34,288 bases of DNA, taken from NCBI GenBank assembly GCA_016218805.1, contig JACRCW010000116.1, forward strand, positions 1 to 34,288, in the 5' to 3' direction. The notes below the pieces were generated by a model. The model saw only the letters and a list, made by a program, of their open reading frames with translations. It had not been told where the DNA came from and ran no database searches. The stretch comes from Deltaproteobacteria bacterium (GTDB lineage Bacteria > Myxococcota > JACRCW01). Numbering within the stretch: position 1 is the stretch's first letter; each line of letters opens with the position of its first letter. The translations under genes and the position numbers were made by a program. Below, in pieces: positions 23,642 through 30,093 of this stretch.

Positions 23642-24423
23642 CCCGCTCCAGCCTGCCGCCGGACACCACGCTGGACGCGCTGGCGGGTTGCTGGCGCATC
23701 CACCAGCGCGCCCGCGGCCACCGCTGGTCCGTGGATGACCTGCTCACGGCCCAATGGGCGTGCACCGCGGCGCCGTCGGCCCGCACGCACCTGGACCTGG
23801 GATGCGGCATTGGCAGCGTGCTGATGCTGGTGGCCTACCGCCTGCGGCAGGCGCGCCACGTGGGCGTGGAGGCCCAGGAGGAGAGCTGGCGGCTGTGTGG
23901 CGCGTCGCTCACGCACAATGGGCTGCTGGACCGGGTGGAGGTGCGCCACCGTGACTTCCGCGTCCCCGGGGCGCTGCGCCCGGATGAGGCATTTGATTTG
24001 GTGACGGGTACGCCGCCCTACCTGCCGGTGGGCACCGCCACCGCCCCGCGCGATCCCCAACGCGCAGCGGCGCGGCTGGAGCTGCGCGGCGGGGTGGAGG
24101 CGTACCTGGAGACGGGCGCCGCGCACCTGGCGGAGGGCGGCACCCTGGTGCTGTGCGGGGACGGCCGCCGCCCGGGGCGCACCTTGGACGCGGCGCGGCG
24201 CGTGGGGCTGCACGCGTGGGAACACGTGGAGCTGGTACCGCTCCCCGGCAAACCGCCGCTGCTGCATGTGATGGTGTTCCGTCAAACGTCACCACCGGAC
24301 CCGGTTGCGGTGCGGCCGCTGCTGGCGCGCACCGCGGACCACCGCCGCACCGCGGAGGTGCAGGCCATTCGCGCGGCGTTTGATATGCCGCCCATGCCCG
24401 GGGATGACCCCACGGCGCGCTGA
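23638..24423 (+). CDS. SAM-dependent methyltransferase, TrmN6/HemK-like
   Basis: 261 residues from GTG 23638, overlapping the preceding stop by four bases (GTGA). The Rossmann fold has motif I HLDLGCGIGSVLML and the acidic end of strand 2 (GVEAQEE). The catalytic NPPY-type motif is present as TGTPPYLPVG (Asn to Thr, retaining PPY), typical of N6-adenine methyltransferases such as TrmN6 (tRNA1(Val) A37). Downstream VEAYLETGAAHLAEGGTLVL and VMVFRQ fit the same family. Asn to Thr at the first motif position may change activity or base. Target RNA is inferred only. The gene is the last of the 21605-24423 group. Confidence 0.85.
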   Translation: MTRSSLPPDTTLDALAGCWRIHQRARGHRWSVDDLLTAQWACTAAPSARTHLDLGCGIGSVLMLVAYRLRQARHVGVEAQEESWRLCGASLTHNGLLDRVEVRHRDFRVPGALRPDEAFDLVTGTPPYLPVGTATAPRDPQRAAARLELRGGVEAYLETGAAHLAEGGTLVLCGDGRRPGRTLDAARRVGLHAWEHVELVPLPGKPPLLHVMVFRQTSPPDPVAVRPLLARTADHRRTAEVQAIRAAFDMPPMPGDDPTAR

Positions 24424-24495
24424 CAGCCGGGACGCGGAGATCCTGCGTGGAATGGCAGCGGAAAACGGCTGGACCTTTGTGGAGGGGGACCCCGC

Positions 24496-26079
24496 TCAGA
24501 ACGGGTTGTCGGGGTCGTCATCCACCAGGGAGGCGGCCAGCGCCTGGTAGCAGGCATCCAGCTTGTGGCGGATCTCCTCCATGCGGGCCTCCAGCACGGG
24601 GCGGCCGGGGCTGTCCGGGATGCGGCGCGGGTCCGCCTGCGCGGCCAGCGCGGCATAGGCGCGGTCAATGTCCGCGCGGTTGGCGTAGGGCGTCACGCCC
24701 AGCACCACACGGGGCACGGTGATGGGCTTGATGCGCGTGTACAGTGAAAAGATCTCCTTCTGCAGCGCGCGGAACTCGGGGGTCTCCTCATCCGCGGGGG
24801 CGTCCGCGTCCGGGACCTGCACCTGCGGCGGCGCGGGCTCCTCCGCGGAGCGGCGCACCTTGTCCCGCAGCACAATGGATGACGAATTCACCGCAAACGG
24901 CGCCTCCTGCAGCGTGGCCAGGCGCGCCTCCGTCAGCACCAGCGCCAGCACCGTCCCCATCAACTGCCCCAGGCCGGACTGCAGGCAGAACGCCTCCATG
25001 GTGGTGGTGCCGCGGACCACCTGCATGATGTCCGCGCCGCGCATGAAGGGCGTGAGGCGCTTGGCGGCGGCGGCCAGGCCCGGGCCGGGATGGAGGAAGA
25101 GCTTCTGCATTTCGTTGGAGCGCGCCAGCAGCGCGTCCGGGGTCATTTCACGGCGGCGTGTCTCCACCAGCAGGCCCAGCGGGTTGACCTTCATCAGCGG
25201 CACCACGTCCACAAACGCGTGATCCTCGCGGAACTGGTAGGCGCCCGCGCGCTGTCCCAGCAGCGCCAGCACGCGTTCGCGCACCAGCGCGCGCAGCGCC
25301 GCCTGCAGCTTCTCCGCGTCCGCCACCGCCGACAGCGCCGCCAGCAGCGTCCCTTCGGCCACCGCCGGCGCGGGGGTTCCCGGCGGCACCACCCCCAGCT
25401 CGCGCAGGCGGCGGAACAACCCCGCATCTCCGTCGGGCAGCGTGGCGTACACCGGCTCGCCGCGCAGCAGGTACAGCGTCCCGGCGGCCGGCCCTTCCGG
25501 CAGCGTCAGCCGCCCGGTGAGCTCCTGCGCAAACAGCCCCATCAGCAGCGCCGCCCCCGCGGCGTCCTCCAGCTGGCCTTCAATCTGGAGCGGCCCGGCG
25601 GGGAGGTCCACCGGTGCGGGCGCCGGGGCCGGCGGCTTGGGTGCGGCCACCCGCGCCGGCACCACCACCGGCAGGGGCGGGGCCGCCGTGACGTCGGGCG
25701 GTCGCGGCGAAACACGGGAGGGCGGCGCCGGCGCCGGGGCGGCCAGGCGCGCCCAGGTCACCTCCAGCGGTTCGCCTGCCGGCACCACCTCCAGCCCGCC
25801 GCCCAGCGCCGCGGCCAGCGCGCCGGCGTCCGTGCCCGGCGCCGCCAGCACCAGCACCCGGATCCCGGGATGCCGCTTGCCCGCCAGCTGGATGAGACCC
25901 CGCAGGGACAGCAGGCGCTTCTCTTCGGCCACCAGCAGCGTGTCAAAATCCGCGCGTCCCAGCGCGGCCAGCGCGTCCATGCTGTGGATGGCCTCAAAGT
26001 ACCGGACGTCCTGCCGGGCCAGCAGTCCCTGCCACAGCAGGCGGCGCGCGCGCTCATGGTCAACAAGGAGAACCTGCAT
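24496..26079 (-). CDS. Pseudo-receiver / DUF4388 / J-like signalling protein
   Basis: 527 residues from ATG 26079. The N-terminal ~120 residues form a receiver-like domain (MQVLLVDHERAR, IRVLVLAAPG) that lacks the phospho-acceptor Asp: FDTLLVAEE has Ala/Val at positions 50-51. A Pro/Ala linker (130-175) leads to a DUF4388/PATAN-like domain (about 185-265, LMGLFAQELTGRLTLP then LYLLRGEPVYATLP), a protein-interaction module found in myxobacterial and cyanobacterial regulators. A helical region follows, then a C-terminal J-domain-like segment (about 455-520, VVLGVTPYANRADIDRAYAALA) without HPD, so it is unlikely to stimulate DnaK. It is probably a phosphorylation-independent adaptor, 60 bp downstream of the HAD gene. 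Confidence 0.85.
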   Translation of the reverse strand: MQVLLVDHERARRLLWQGLLARQDVRYFEAIHSMDALAALGRADFDTLLVAEEKRLLSLRGLIQLAGKRHPGIRVLVLAAPGTDAGALAAALGGGLEVVPAGEPLEVTWARLAAPAPAPPSRVSPRPPDVTAAPPLPVVVPARVAAPKPPAPAPAPVDLPAGPLQIEGQLEDAAGAALLMGLFAQELTGRLTLPEGPAAGTLYLLRGEPVYATLPDGDAGLFRRLRELGVVPPGTPAPAVAEGTLLAALSAVADAEKLQAALRALVRERVLALLGQRAGAYQFREDHAFVDVVPLMKVNPLGLLVETRRREMTPDALLARSNEMQKLFLHPGPGLAAAAKRLTPFMRGADIMQVVRGTTTMEAFCLQSGLGQLMGTVLALVLTEARLATLQEAPFAVNSSSIVLRDKVRRSAEEPAPPQVQVPDADAPADEETPEFRALQKEIFSLYTRIKPITVPRVVLGVTPYANRADIDRAYAALAAQADPRRIPDSPGRPVLEARMEEIRHKLDACYQALAASLVDDDPDNPF

Positions 26080-26139
26080 TGCACCCTTGCTCCCCGGGTC
26101 CGCAGCGTCCCAGAGGTGGGTGGTGACGCGCAACCGCGT

Positions 26140-26811
26140 TTACCGGGCCGGGCCCCCCCGCAGCAGCTCCGCCGTCAGTTCCTCCAGCGAACCCAACACC
26201 CGGTCAGCCTCCGCCACCTCCCGCGGGAGGATTCCCTGGTCCGGCACGGCCAGGCAGCGCATGCCGGCGGCGCGGGCGCTGCGCACCCCGCTGGGCGAGT
26301 CCTCCAGCGCCACACACCCCGCCGGCTCCACGCCGAGCACGCGCGCAGCGTGCAGGTACACGGCGGGATGCGGCTTGCCCTGCGGCAGCCCGTCGGCCGA
26401 GACCAGCGCAGCAAACCGCGGCGCAATCCCCAGGCGTTCCACCACCGCGCGGATGATGGCGGGCGCGGATGACGACACCACGGCGGCCGGGACCCCGAGC
26501 GCGCCCACCACCGCCAGCGCGTGCGCTACGCCGCGCTTGGGCTCCGCCCGCGCGCGCACGCGCGCCACCACCGCCGCGCCGATGCGCTGGGCCACCTCCT
26601 GGTCGGACGGGCCCTCCCACGGGTGGCGGGCGCGCCAGTGGCGCACCACCGCGTCCACGCGCCAGCCCTGCGTGGCCGCGCAGTCCGCCGCGCGCAGCGG
26701 GACGCCCAGCGCGCGCAGGACCTCCAGTTCCGCTTCGCGCCACAGCGGCTCGCTGTCCACCAGCAGCCCGTCCATATCAAACAGCACGGCCGCCGGATCC
26801 CGCGCGCTCAC
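26140..26811 (-). CDS. HAD-superfamily phosphatase (beta-phosphoglucomutase/HxpB-like)
   Basis: 223 residues from GTG 26811, overlapping the DUF2378-type stop by four bases (GTGA). All four HAD motifs are intact: motif I LFDMDGLLVDSE with nucleophile D12 and D14; motif II VVSSS; motif III Lys in GKPHP; motif IV ALEDSPSG. The alpha-helical cap (about 20-90) is subclass IA. Closest by pattern are sugar-phosphate phosphatases such as 2-deoxyglucose-6-phosphatase and beta-phosphoglucomutase; substrate cannot be read from sequence. Confidence 0.93.
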   Translation of the reverse strand: MSARDPAAVLFDMDGLLVDSEPLWREAELEVLRALGVPLRAADCAATQGWRVDAVVRHWRARHPWEGPSDQEVAQRIGAAVVARVRARAEPKRGVAHALAVVGALGVPAAVVSSSAPAIIRAVVERLGIAPRFAALVSADGLPQGKPHPAVYLHAARVLGVEPAGCVALEDSPSGVRSARAAGMRCLAVPDQGILPREVAEADRVLGSLEELTAELLRGGPAR

Positions 26812-27404
26812 CAGGCCAGCTCCAGTTCCGTCTCCGCGCGGGACACCACCCGCACGCCCAGCCGTGGGGTGACCTTGAAGTTGCGCAGCCCGCCCTCCAG
26901 CACGCCCACCTGGAAGCAGTCGGCAAACGAATAACAGTCCCGGTAGCGCAGCATGAGCCGGCGCGGTTCGTTGGCGAGCACCTCCACCTGCTCATGGCTG
27001 CTGGCGGCGCGGTACGCGCGCGGCAACAGCGCGGCGGCCGCCTGCACGCCCAGGCTCTGCCCCAGCCCGGCAAACATCACCCGCATCACCATGTTCTCCT
27101 GCAGCTTCTCCAGGTGCGCCTGACCCACGCGGCGCAGGGCTTCGCGCGGGGGCAGGTCCGGCAGGGCGCGCGCCGCCTGCACCAGCACCGCCACCATCTC
27201 CGCCTGCGGGTGGTCCTTGAACGCCACCCGGCGCGGCTGGTCCCGCAGCGGGCGGCCCATGGCGGCCATGGCGTCCAGCACCCCGTTGATGGACATCCCG
27301 CGCACCGTGTGACTCGGCGGCACCGCGGCCACCTGCGCGTCCAGGTCCAGCGGCGCCTGCCAGTCGGGCGATGGGAAGCGGAGTCCGCCGGTGGATGGGT
27401 CCAT
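26808..27404 (-). CDS. DUF2378-type protein (myxobacterial paralogous family, TIGR02265-like)
   Basis: 198 residues from ATG 27404. Matches the pattern of a family expanded in Myxococcales: opening SHTVRGMSINGVLDAMAAMG (near 30-50), a helical middle (EALRRVGQAHLEKLQENMVMRVMFAG), and a beta-rich end with YSFADCFQVGVLEGGLRNFKV and GVRVVSRAETELELAW. Function is unknown; members may bind small ligands (the C-terminal half resembles heme-NO/4VR-type sensors), but this is inference. The stop overlaps the HAD start, so the two are co-translated. The 310-bp upstream gap contains a 21-bp tandem repeat array. Confidence 0.85.
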   Translation of the reverse strand: MDPSTGGLRFPSPDWQAPLDLDAQVAAVPPSHTVRGMSINGVLDAMAAMGRPLRDQPRRVAFKDHPQAEMVAVLVQAARALPDLPPREALRRVGQAHLEKLQENMVMRVMFAGLGQSLGVQAAAALLPRAYRAASSHEQVEVLANEPRRLMLRYRDCYSFADCFQVGVLEGGLRNFKVTPRLGVRVVSRAETELELAW

Positions 27405-27530
27405 GTGGGGTGCGCGTGTGTGGGTGGGGACACTGCCGCCGCCCGGGCCCCGCGTGCAAGACCCCAAAGAAAGGGGGCGGCCGCCAGACGGCAGGGTGGA
27501 GCCACGGGGTGCGGGGCGGGGGCCGGCCCC
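27405..27530. other. Upstream region of the DUF2378-type gene
   Basis: No gene is supported. Together with the repeat array this 310-bp gap (27405-27714) should contain the promoter of the minus-strand DUF2378/HAD unit, but no recognisable -35/-10 pair was found. CCCAAAGAAAGGG (27463-27475) is the only A-rich spot. Confidence 0.35.
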
Positions 27531-27675
27531 CGCGCGATTCTGGAGTTCCCCCGCGCGATTCTGGAGTTCCCCCGCGCGGTTCCGGAGCCCCCCGCGCTCT
27601 TCCGGAGTTCCCCCGCGCGATTCTGGAGTCCCCCGCGCTCTTCCGGAGTCCCCCCGCGCTCTTCCGGAGTTCCCC
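27531..27675. repeat. Seven-copy 20-21-bp tandem repeat
   Basis: Units begin at 27531, 27552, 27573, 27593, 27614, 27634 and 27655, with a broken eighth at 27676. Consensus is CGCGC, then GATT or TCTT, then CYGGAGTTCCCC. Two alternating variants (CGATTCTGG and CTCTTCCGG) are interleaved. There are no spacers, so it is not a CRISPR. It lies between the DUF2378-type gene and the small gene at 27715. Confidence 0.9.
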
Positions 27676-27714
27676 CGCGCCCTTCCAACCGGTCTCTGAC
27701 CCCAAGCTGGGCGC

Positions 27715-28017
27715 TCACAGCCGGTAGAAGCGGCGGCGCCGGAACTGCGGGCCCGCCGTGTCCACGCGGTACTTGAAGTACTTCATGCGTTTGAGCAGTT
27801 CGTCAAAGCTGTGGCAGTCCGCCAGCCCCTTGCGCACATCCGGCTCCCACTCCGTGGACAGGCACTGGCCGGCGGCGTACGCGCAGGGAACGGCGTCGTC
27901 GGTGCCTTCAACCGTTGGGGTGACTTCGCCTGGTTCCGCGCGCAGGACGGCAACAAGGATCTGCCCCTTGTACAGCCAGGCGGTCCGGACGGTGGTGGGC
28001 GGAACGGGCGGGGCCAC
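27715..28017 (-). CDS. Small basic protein of unknown function
   Basis: 100 residues from GTG 28017, the only start after an in-frame TAG; no clear SD. It begins MAPPVPPTTVRTAWLYKGQILVAVLRAE and then has a variable loop with two Cys (CAYAAGQC). The C-terminus is strongly aromatic and basic (ELLKRMKYFKYRV, then QFRRRRFYRL), suggesting nucleic-acid or acidic-partner binding. Codon use is like the neighbours. No family was recognised. The stop borders the 21-bp repeat region; upstream is a 173-bp gap before the cysteine-rich gene on the same strand. Confidence 0.6.
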   Translation of the reverse strand: MAPPVPPTTVRTAWLYKGQILVAVLRAEPGEVTPTVEGTDDAVPCAYAAGQCLSTEWEPDVRKGLADCHSFDELLKRMKYFKYRVDTAGPQFRRRRFYRL

Positions 28018-28190
28018 GTCGTCACGCTAGCATGGTGGAGGGGCGGCGGCGGCTCAGGACAGGTTCCCGGGGGGGGCGGCGAGCTTGCGCGCTGTGACGC
28101 CGCCTCGCCTTGGGCGAGGACCAGGCTCCCAGGTGGCGTCCGCCAAAGGCGCCGCCCAAACGCGCGAAACCCAGCGGCGGGAACACGTAC

Positions 28191-28667
28191 TCAGGACGGC
28201 TGGCAGCGCGGGAAGGAGGTGTCATCACCCAGCGCCTGCCGGCAGGCGGACACGTCACCCACCTGCACCACGTCCTCCGCGGCGGCGCATGCCTCGCTGC
28301 CCGCGCACCAGCGGTTATCATCCGGTCCGCACACCTTCGCCCGCAGCGTGTCGCAGTCATCCGGCAGGTCCAGGGCCGCGTTCTGCGCGCCGCCCGAGCC
28401 CGGAGGCGCCGCACGCGCGGTGGCGCAGTCCTCGTAGCTGGCGTTGGCCAGGTGTTCCGGGCAGCGGGCGGGTTCGTACGTCGCCGTCAGGCGCGCGCTG
28501 TCGCACGCTGCCGTGCCCTCACAACTGGGCCCGGCGTCCGGAGCCCCGCACACGCGGGCAACCAGCGTGGCACACGGGTCCTGACCCCCGTCCGCACCGC
28601 CCAGGCCAGAGGCGCACCGCACCGCACCCAACAACACCCCCAGCAGCACCACCAGGCGGAGGACCAT
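28191..28667 (-). CDS. Cysteine-rich exported protein, paralogue of the next gene
   Basis: 158 residues from ATG 28667. A signal peptide (MVLRLVVLLGVLLGAVRCASG) may be cleaved near residue 20. The mature protein is two similar ~50-residue cysteine modules. The first begins DPCATLVARVCGAPDAG and continues CEGTAACDSARL; the second begins DDCDTLRAKVCGPDD with CAGSEACAAAE. The C-terminus CRQALGDDTSFPRC is shared almost exactly with the gene at 28708, so the two are tandem duplicates. Conserved, evenly placed Cys suggest intramodule disulfides outside the cytoplasm. Function is unknown. Confidence 0.75.
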   Translation of the reverse strand: MVLRLVVLLGVLLGAVRCASGLGGADGGQDPCATLVARVCGAPDAGPSCEGTAACDSARLTATYEPARCPEHLANASYEDCATARAAPPGSGGAQNAALDLPDDCDTLRAKVCGPDDNRWCAGSEACAAAEDVVQVGDVSACRQALGDDTSFPRCQPS

Positions 28668-28707
28668 GACGCGCCAAGCTAGCCCGGCCCCGACGGCTTG
28701 TCCCGGA

Positions 28708-29208
28708 TCAGGGGCAGCGCGGGAATGACGTGTCGTCATCCAGCGCCTGGCGGCACGACTCGGCCACGCGGGAATCGCGGATGTCCACCGCGTCCGCGCA
28801 CACGGGTGCTTCCGCGCAGCCGCCGTCCCCCGCGGTGCCGCACACCTTGCTGACCAGCGCCGTGCAGGACGGGGGAACCACGGACGGCGCGGCCACCCCG
28901 CCGTCCCCATCCATCTGCATGGGGTAGGCGGCACATGCCGGGTACTGGAGGTCGTCCGCGGCCAGTGCGGCGCAGCGCTCCCGGCGGTGGGCCGCGTTGA
29001 GGCGCGCGCTGTCGCACGCGGGGCCCGTACACGCGGTGGTCACGCCGTCACCGCAGGTCTTGGTCACCAGGGCCCGGCACGGGTCGGCTTCGCGGGCACC
29101 TCCCTGGTCACCCGTCCCCGCCGCCTCTCCGGCCGTACCGCAGCCGGACCCGTCACCGGCGGCTCCGGAGAGCAGCAGCACCAGCAGCGCGAAAGTGGGA
29201 GCCCGCAC
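28708..29208 (-). CDS. Cysteine-rich exported protein, paralogue of the downstream gene
   Basis: 166 residues from GTG 29208. The signal is MRAPTFALLVLLLSGAAGDGSGC, with no perfect lipobox. Two Cys modules follow: DPCRALVTKTCGDG...CTGPACDSARL and PSCTALVSKVCGTAGDGGC...VCADAVD, ending CRQALDDDTSFPRCP. The module pattern is C-x2-L-V-x-K-x-C-G, then C-x4-(A/V)-C-x-(S/A)-A. It diverges from the PEGA/TolB-like gene with only 29 bp between start codons. TATAGT on the minus strand at 29223-29218 would place transcription start within a few bases of the GTG, so the mRNA may be nearly leaderless. Confidence 0.72.
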   Translation of the reverse strand: MRAPTFALLVLLLSGAAGDGSGCGTAGEAAGTGDQGGAREADPCRALVTKTCGDGVTTACTGPACDSARLNAAHRRERCAALAADDLQYPACAAYPMQMDGDGGVAAPSVVPPSCTALVSKVCGTAGDGGCAEAPVCADAVDIRDSRVAESCRQALDDDTSFPRCP

Positions 29209-29217
29209 GGTGGAGGG

Positions 29218-29225
29218 ACTATAAC
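29218..29225. promoter_or_regulatory. Candidate shared -10 of a divergent promoter
   Basis: ACTATAAC (29218-29225) reads TATAAC on plus (29220-29225) and TATAGT on minus (29223-29218). Starts lie 12 bp beyond it on plus (ATG 29238) and 9 bp beyond it on minus (GTG 29208). This predicts very short or no leaders in both directions. No TTGACA-like -35 is seen on either side. Confidence 0.4.
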
Positions 29226-29237
29226 CCCGCCCAAGGC

Positions 29238-30092
29238 ATGCCGTCCGCCACGCTGCTCCTGCTCCTGAACGTCCTGGCCGCCGGGGAGACGGCGGGCACG
29301 GGCAAGGACATCACGGTGGCCATCTTTGAGCTGCGCGCGCGCGGCCTGAGTGACCGCGCGGCGGACGCGCTGCTGGACGTGGTCAGCGAAGAAGTGGCCA
29401 AGGTGCCCGGCCTCAAGGTGCTCAGCCGCAAGGACATCCAGGCCATCCTCACCGAGGAGTCCCGCAAGCAGCTTTCCGGGTGTGATTCGTCCAGCTGCCT
29501 GAGCGAGCTGGCCGGCGCGCTCAACGCGGAGTGGCTGGTCACCGGCGAGGCGGCCCGGCTGGGCGAGGGCACGCTGCTGACCCTGCAGCTCATCAACCAC
29601 CGCTACGCGAACGTGATGAACCGGGTGAGCGTGCTGTGGAAGGGGCCACAGGAGGACCTGCCGGACGTCACGCGCGCGGCCAGCCAGCTGCTGGCGCTGC
29701 CGGCGGAGCACCGCAGCCCCGGGAAGCTCAAGGTGGAGGGCGCCCCGGGCGGCGCCACGCTGTCCATTGATGAGAAACCCGTGCCGGGTCTGACCGTGGA
29801 CGCGCTGGAGGTGGGCGTGCACACCGCGCGCGTGGCGGCGGACGGGCACGAGGACCGCGAGATCCCATTTGTGGTCCTGAGCGGGAAGAAGGTGACGCTC
29901 AACGGGCGGCTGGCCAGCATCCCGGTGTTCCGGCGCCCGTGGTTCTGGGGGCTGTCCGCGGTGGGCGTGGGCGCGGTGGCCACGCTGGCCGCCGTGGTGG
30001 TGGGCGGGGTGCCGCTGGTGCTGGTGGTGTGGAACACGGGTGGAGCCAGCGTGCGGTCCCGCAGCGCGGCGCCGCCGGTGGGAGGGAGCTGA
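29238..30092 (+). CDS. TolB/CsgG-like exported protein with PEGA domain and C-terminal membrane helix
   Basis: 284 residues from ATG 29238. A short hydrophobic N-terminus (MPSATLLLLLNVLAAG) acts as signal. The TolB-N/CsgG-like domain (25-150) contains ITVAIFELRARGLSD, VPGLKVLSRKDIQAIL, LNAEWLVTGEAA and LLTLQLINHRYANV. A PEGA domain follows at about 155-220 (GKLKVEGAPGGATLSIDEK, VGVHTARVAADGHED), common in surface-layer-associated proteins, then one membrane helix (about 233-258, LSAVGVGAVATLAAVVVGGVPLVLVV). The architecture parallels the protein at 13663. The stop is one base before the FGE-like lipoprotein gene, indicating one operon. Confidence 0.82.
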   Translation: MPSATLLLLLNVLAAGETAGTGKDITVAIFELRARGLSDRAADALLDVVSEEVAKVPGLKVLSRKDIQAILTEESRKQLSGCDSSSCLSELAGALNAEWLVTGEAARLGEGTLLTLQLINHRYANVMNRVSVLWKGPQEDLPDVTRAASQLLALPAEHRSPGKLKVEGAPGGATLSIDEKPVPGLTVDALEVGVHTARVAADGHEDREIPFVVLSGKKVTLNGRLASIPVFRRPWFWGLSAVGVGAVATLAAVVVGGVPLVLVVWNTGGASVRSRSAAPPVGGS

Positions 30093-30093
30093 G

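Noticed and set aside
24424..24550. Plus-strand stretch RDAEILRGMAAENGWTFVEGD just after the methyltransferase stop
   Set aside because: It looks somewhat coding and could be a frameshifted C-terminus, but the methyltransferase is complete without it and most of it is antisense to the end of the 24496 gene.
27531..27690. Repeat array as a CRISPR
   Set aside because: Units are directly adjacent with no spacers and vary internally.
26469..27776. Plus-strand frame across HAD, DUF2378 and the repeats
   Set aside because: Shadow frame; repeats stay open in all frames because the unit is mostly 21 bp and stop-free.
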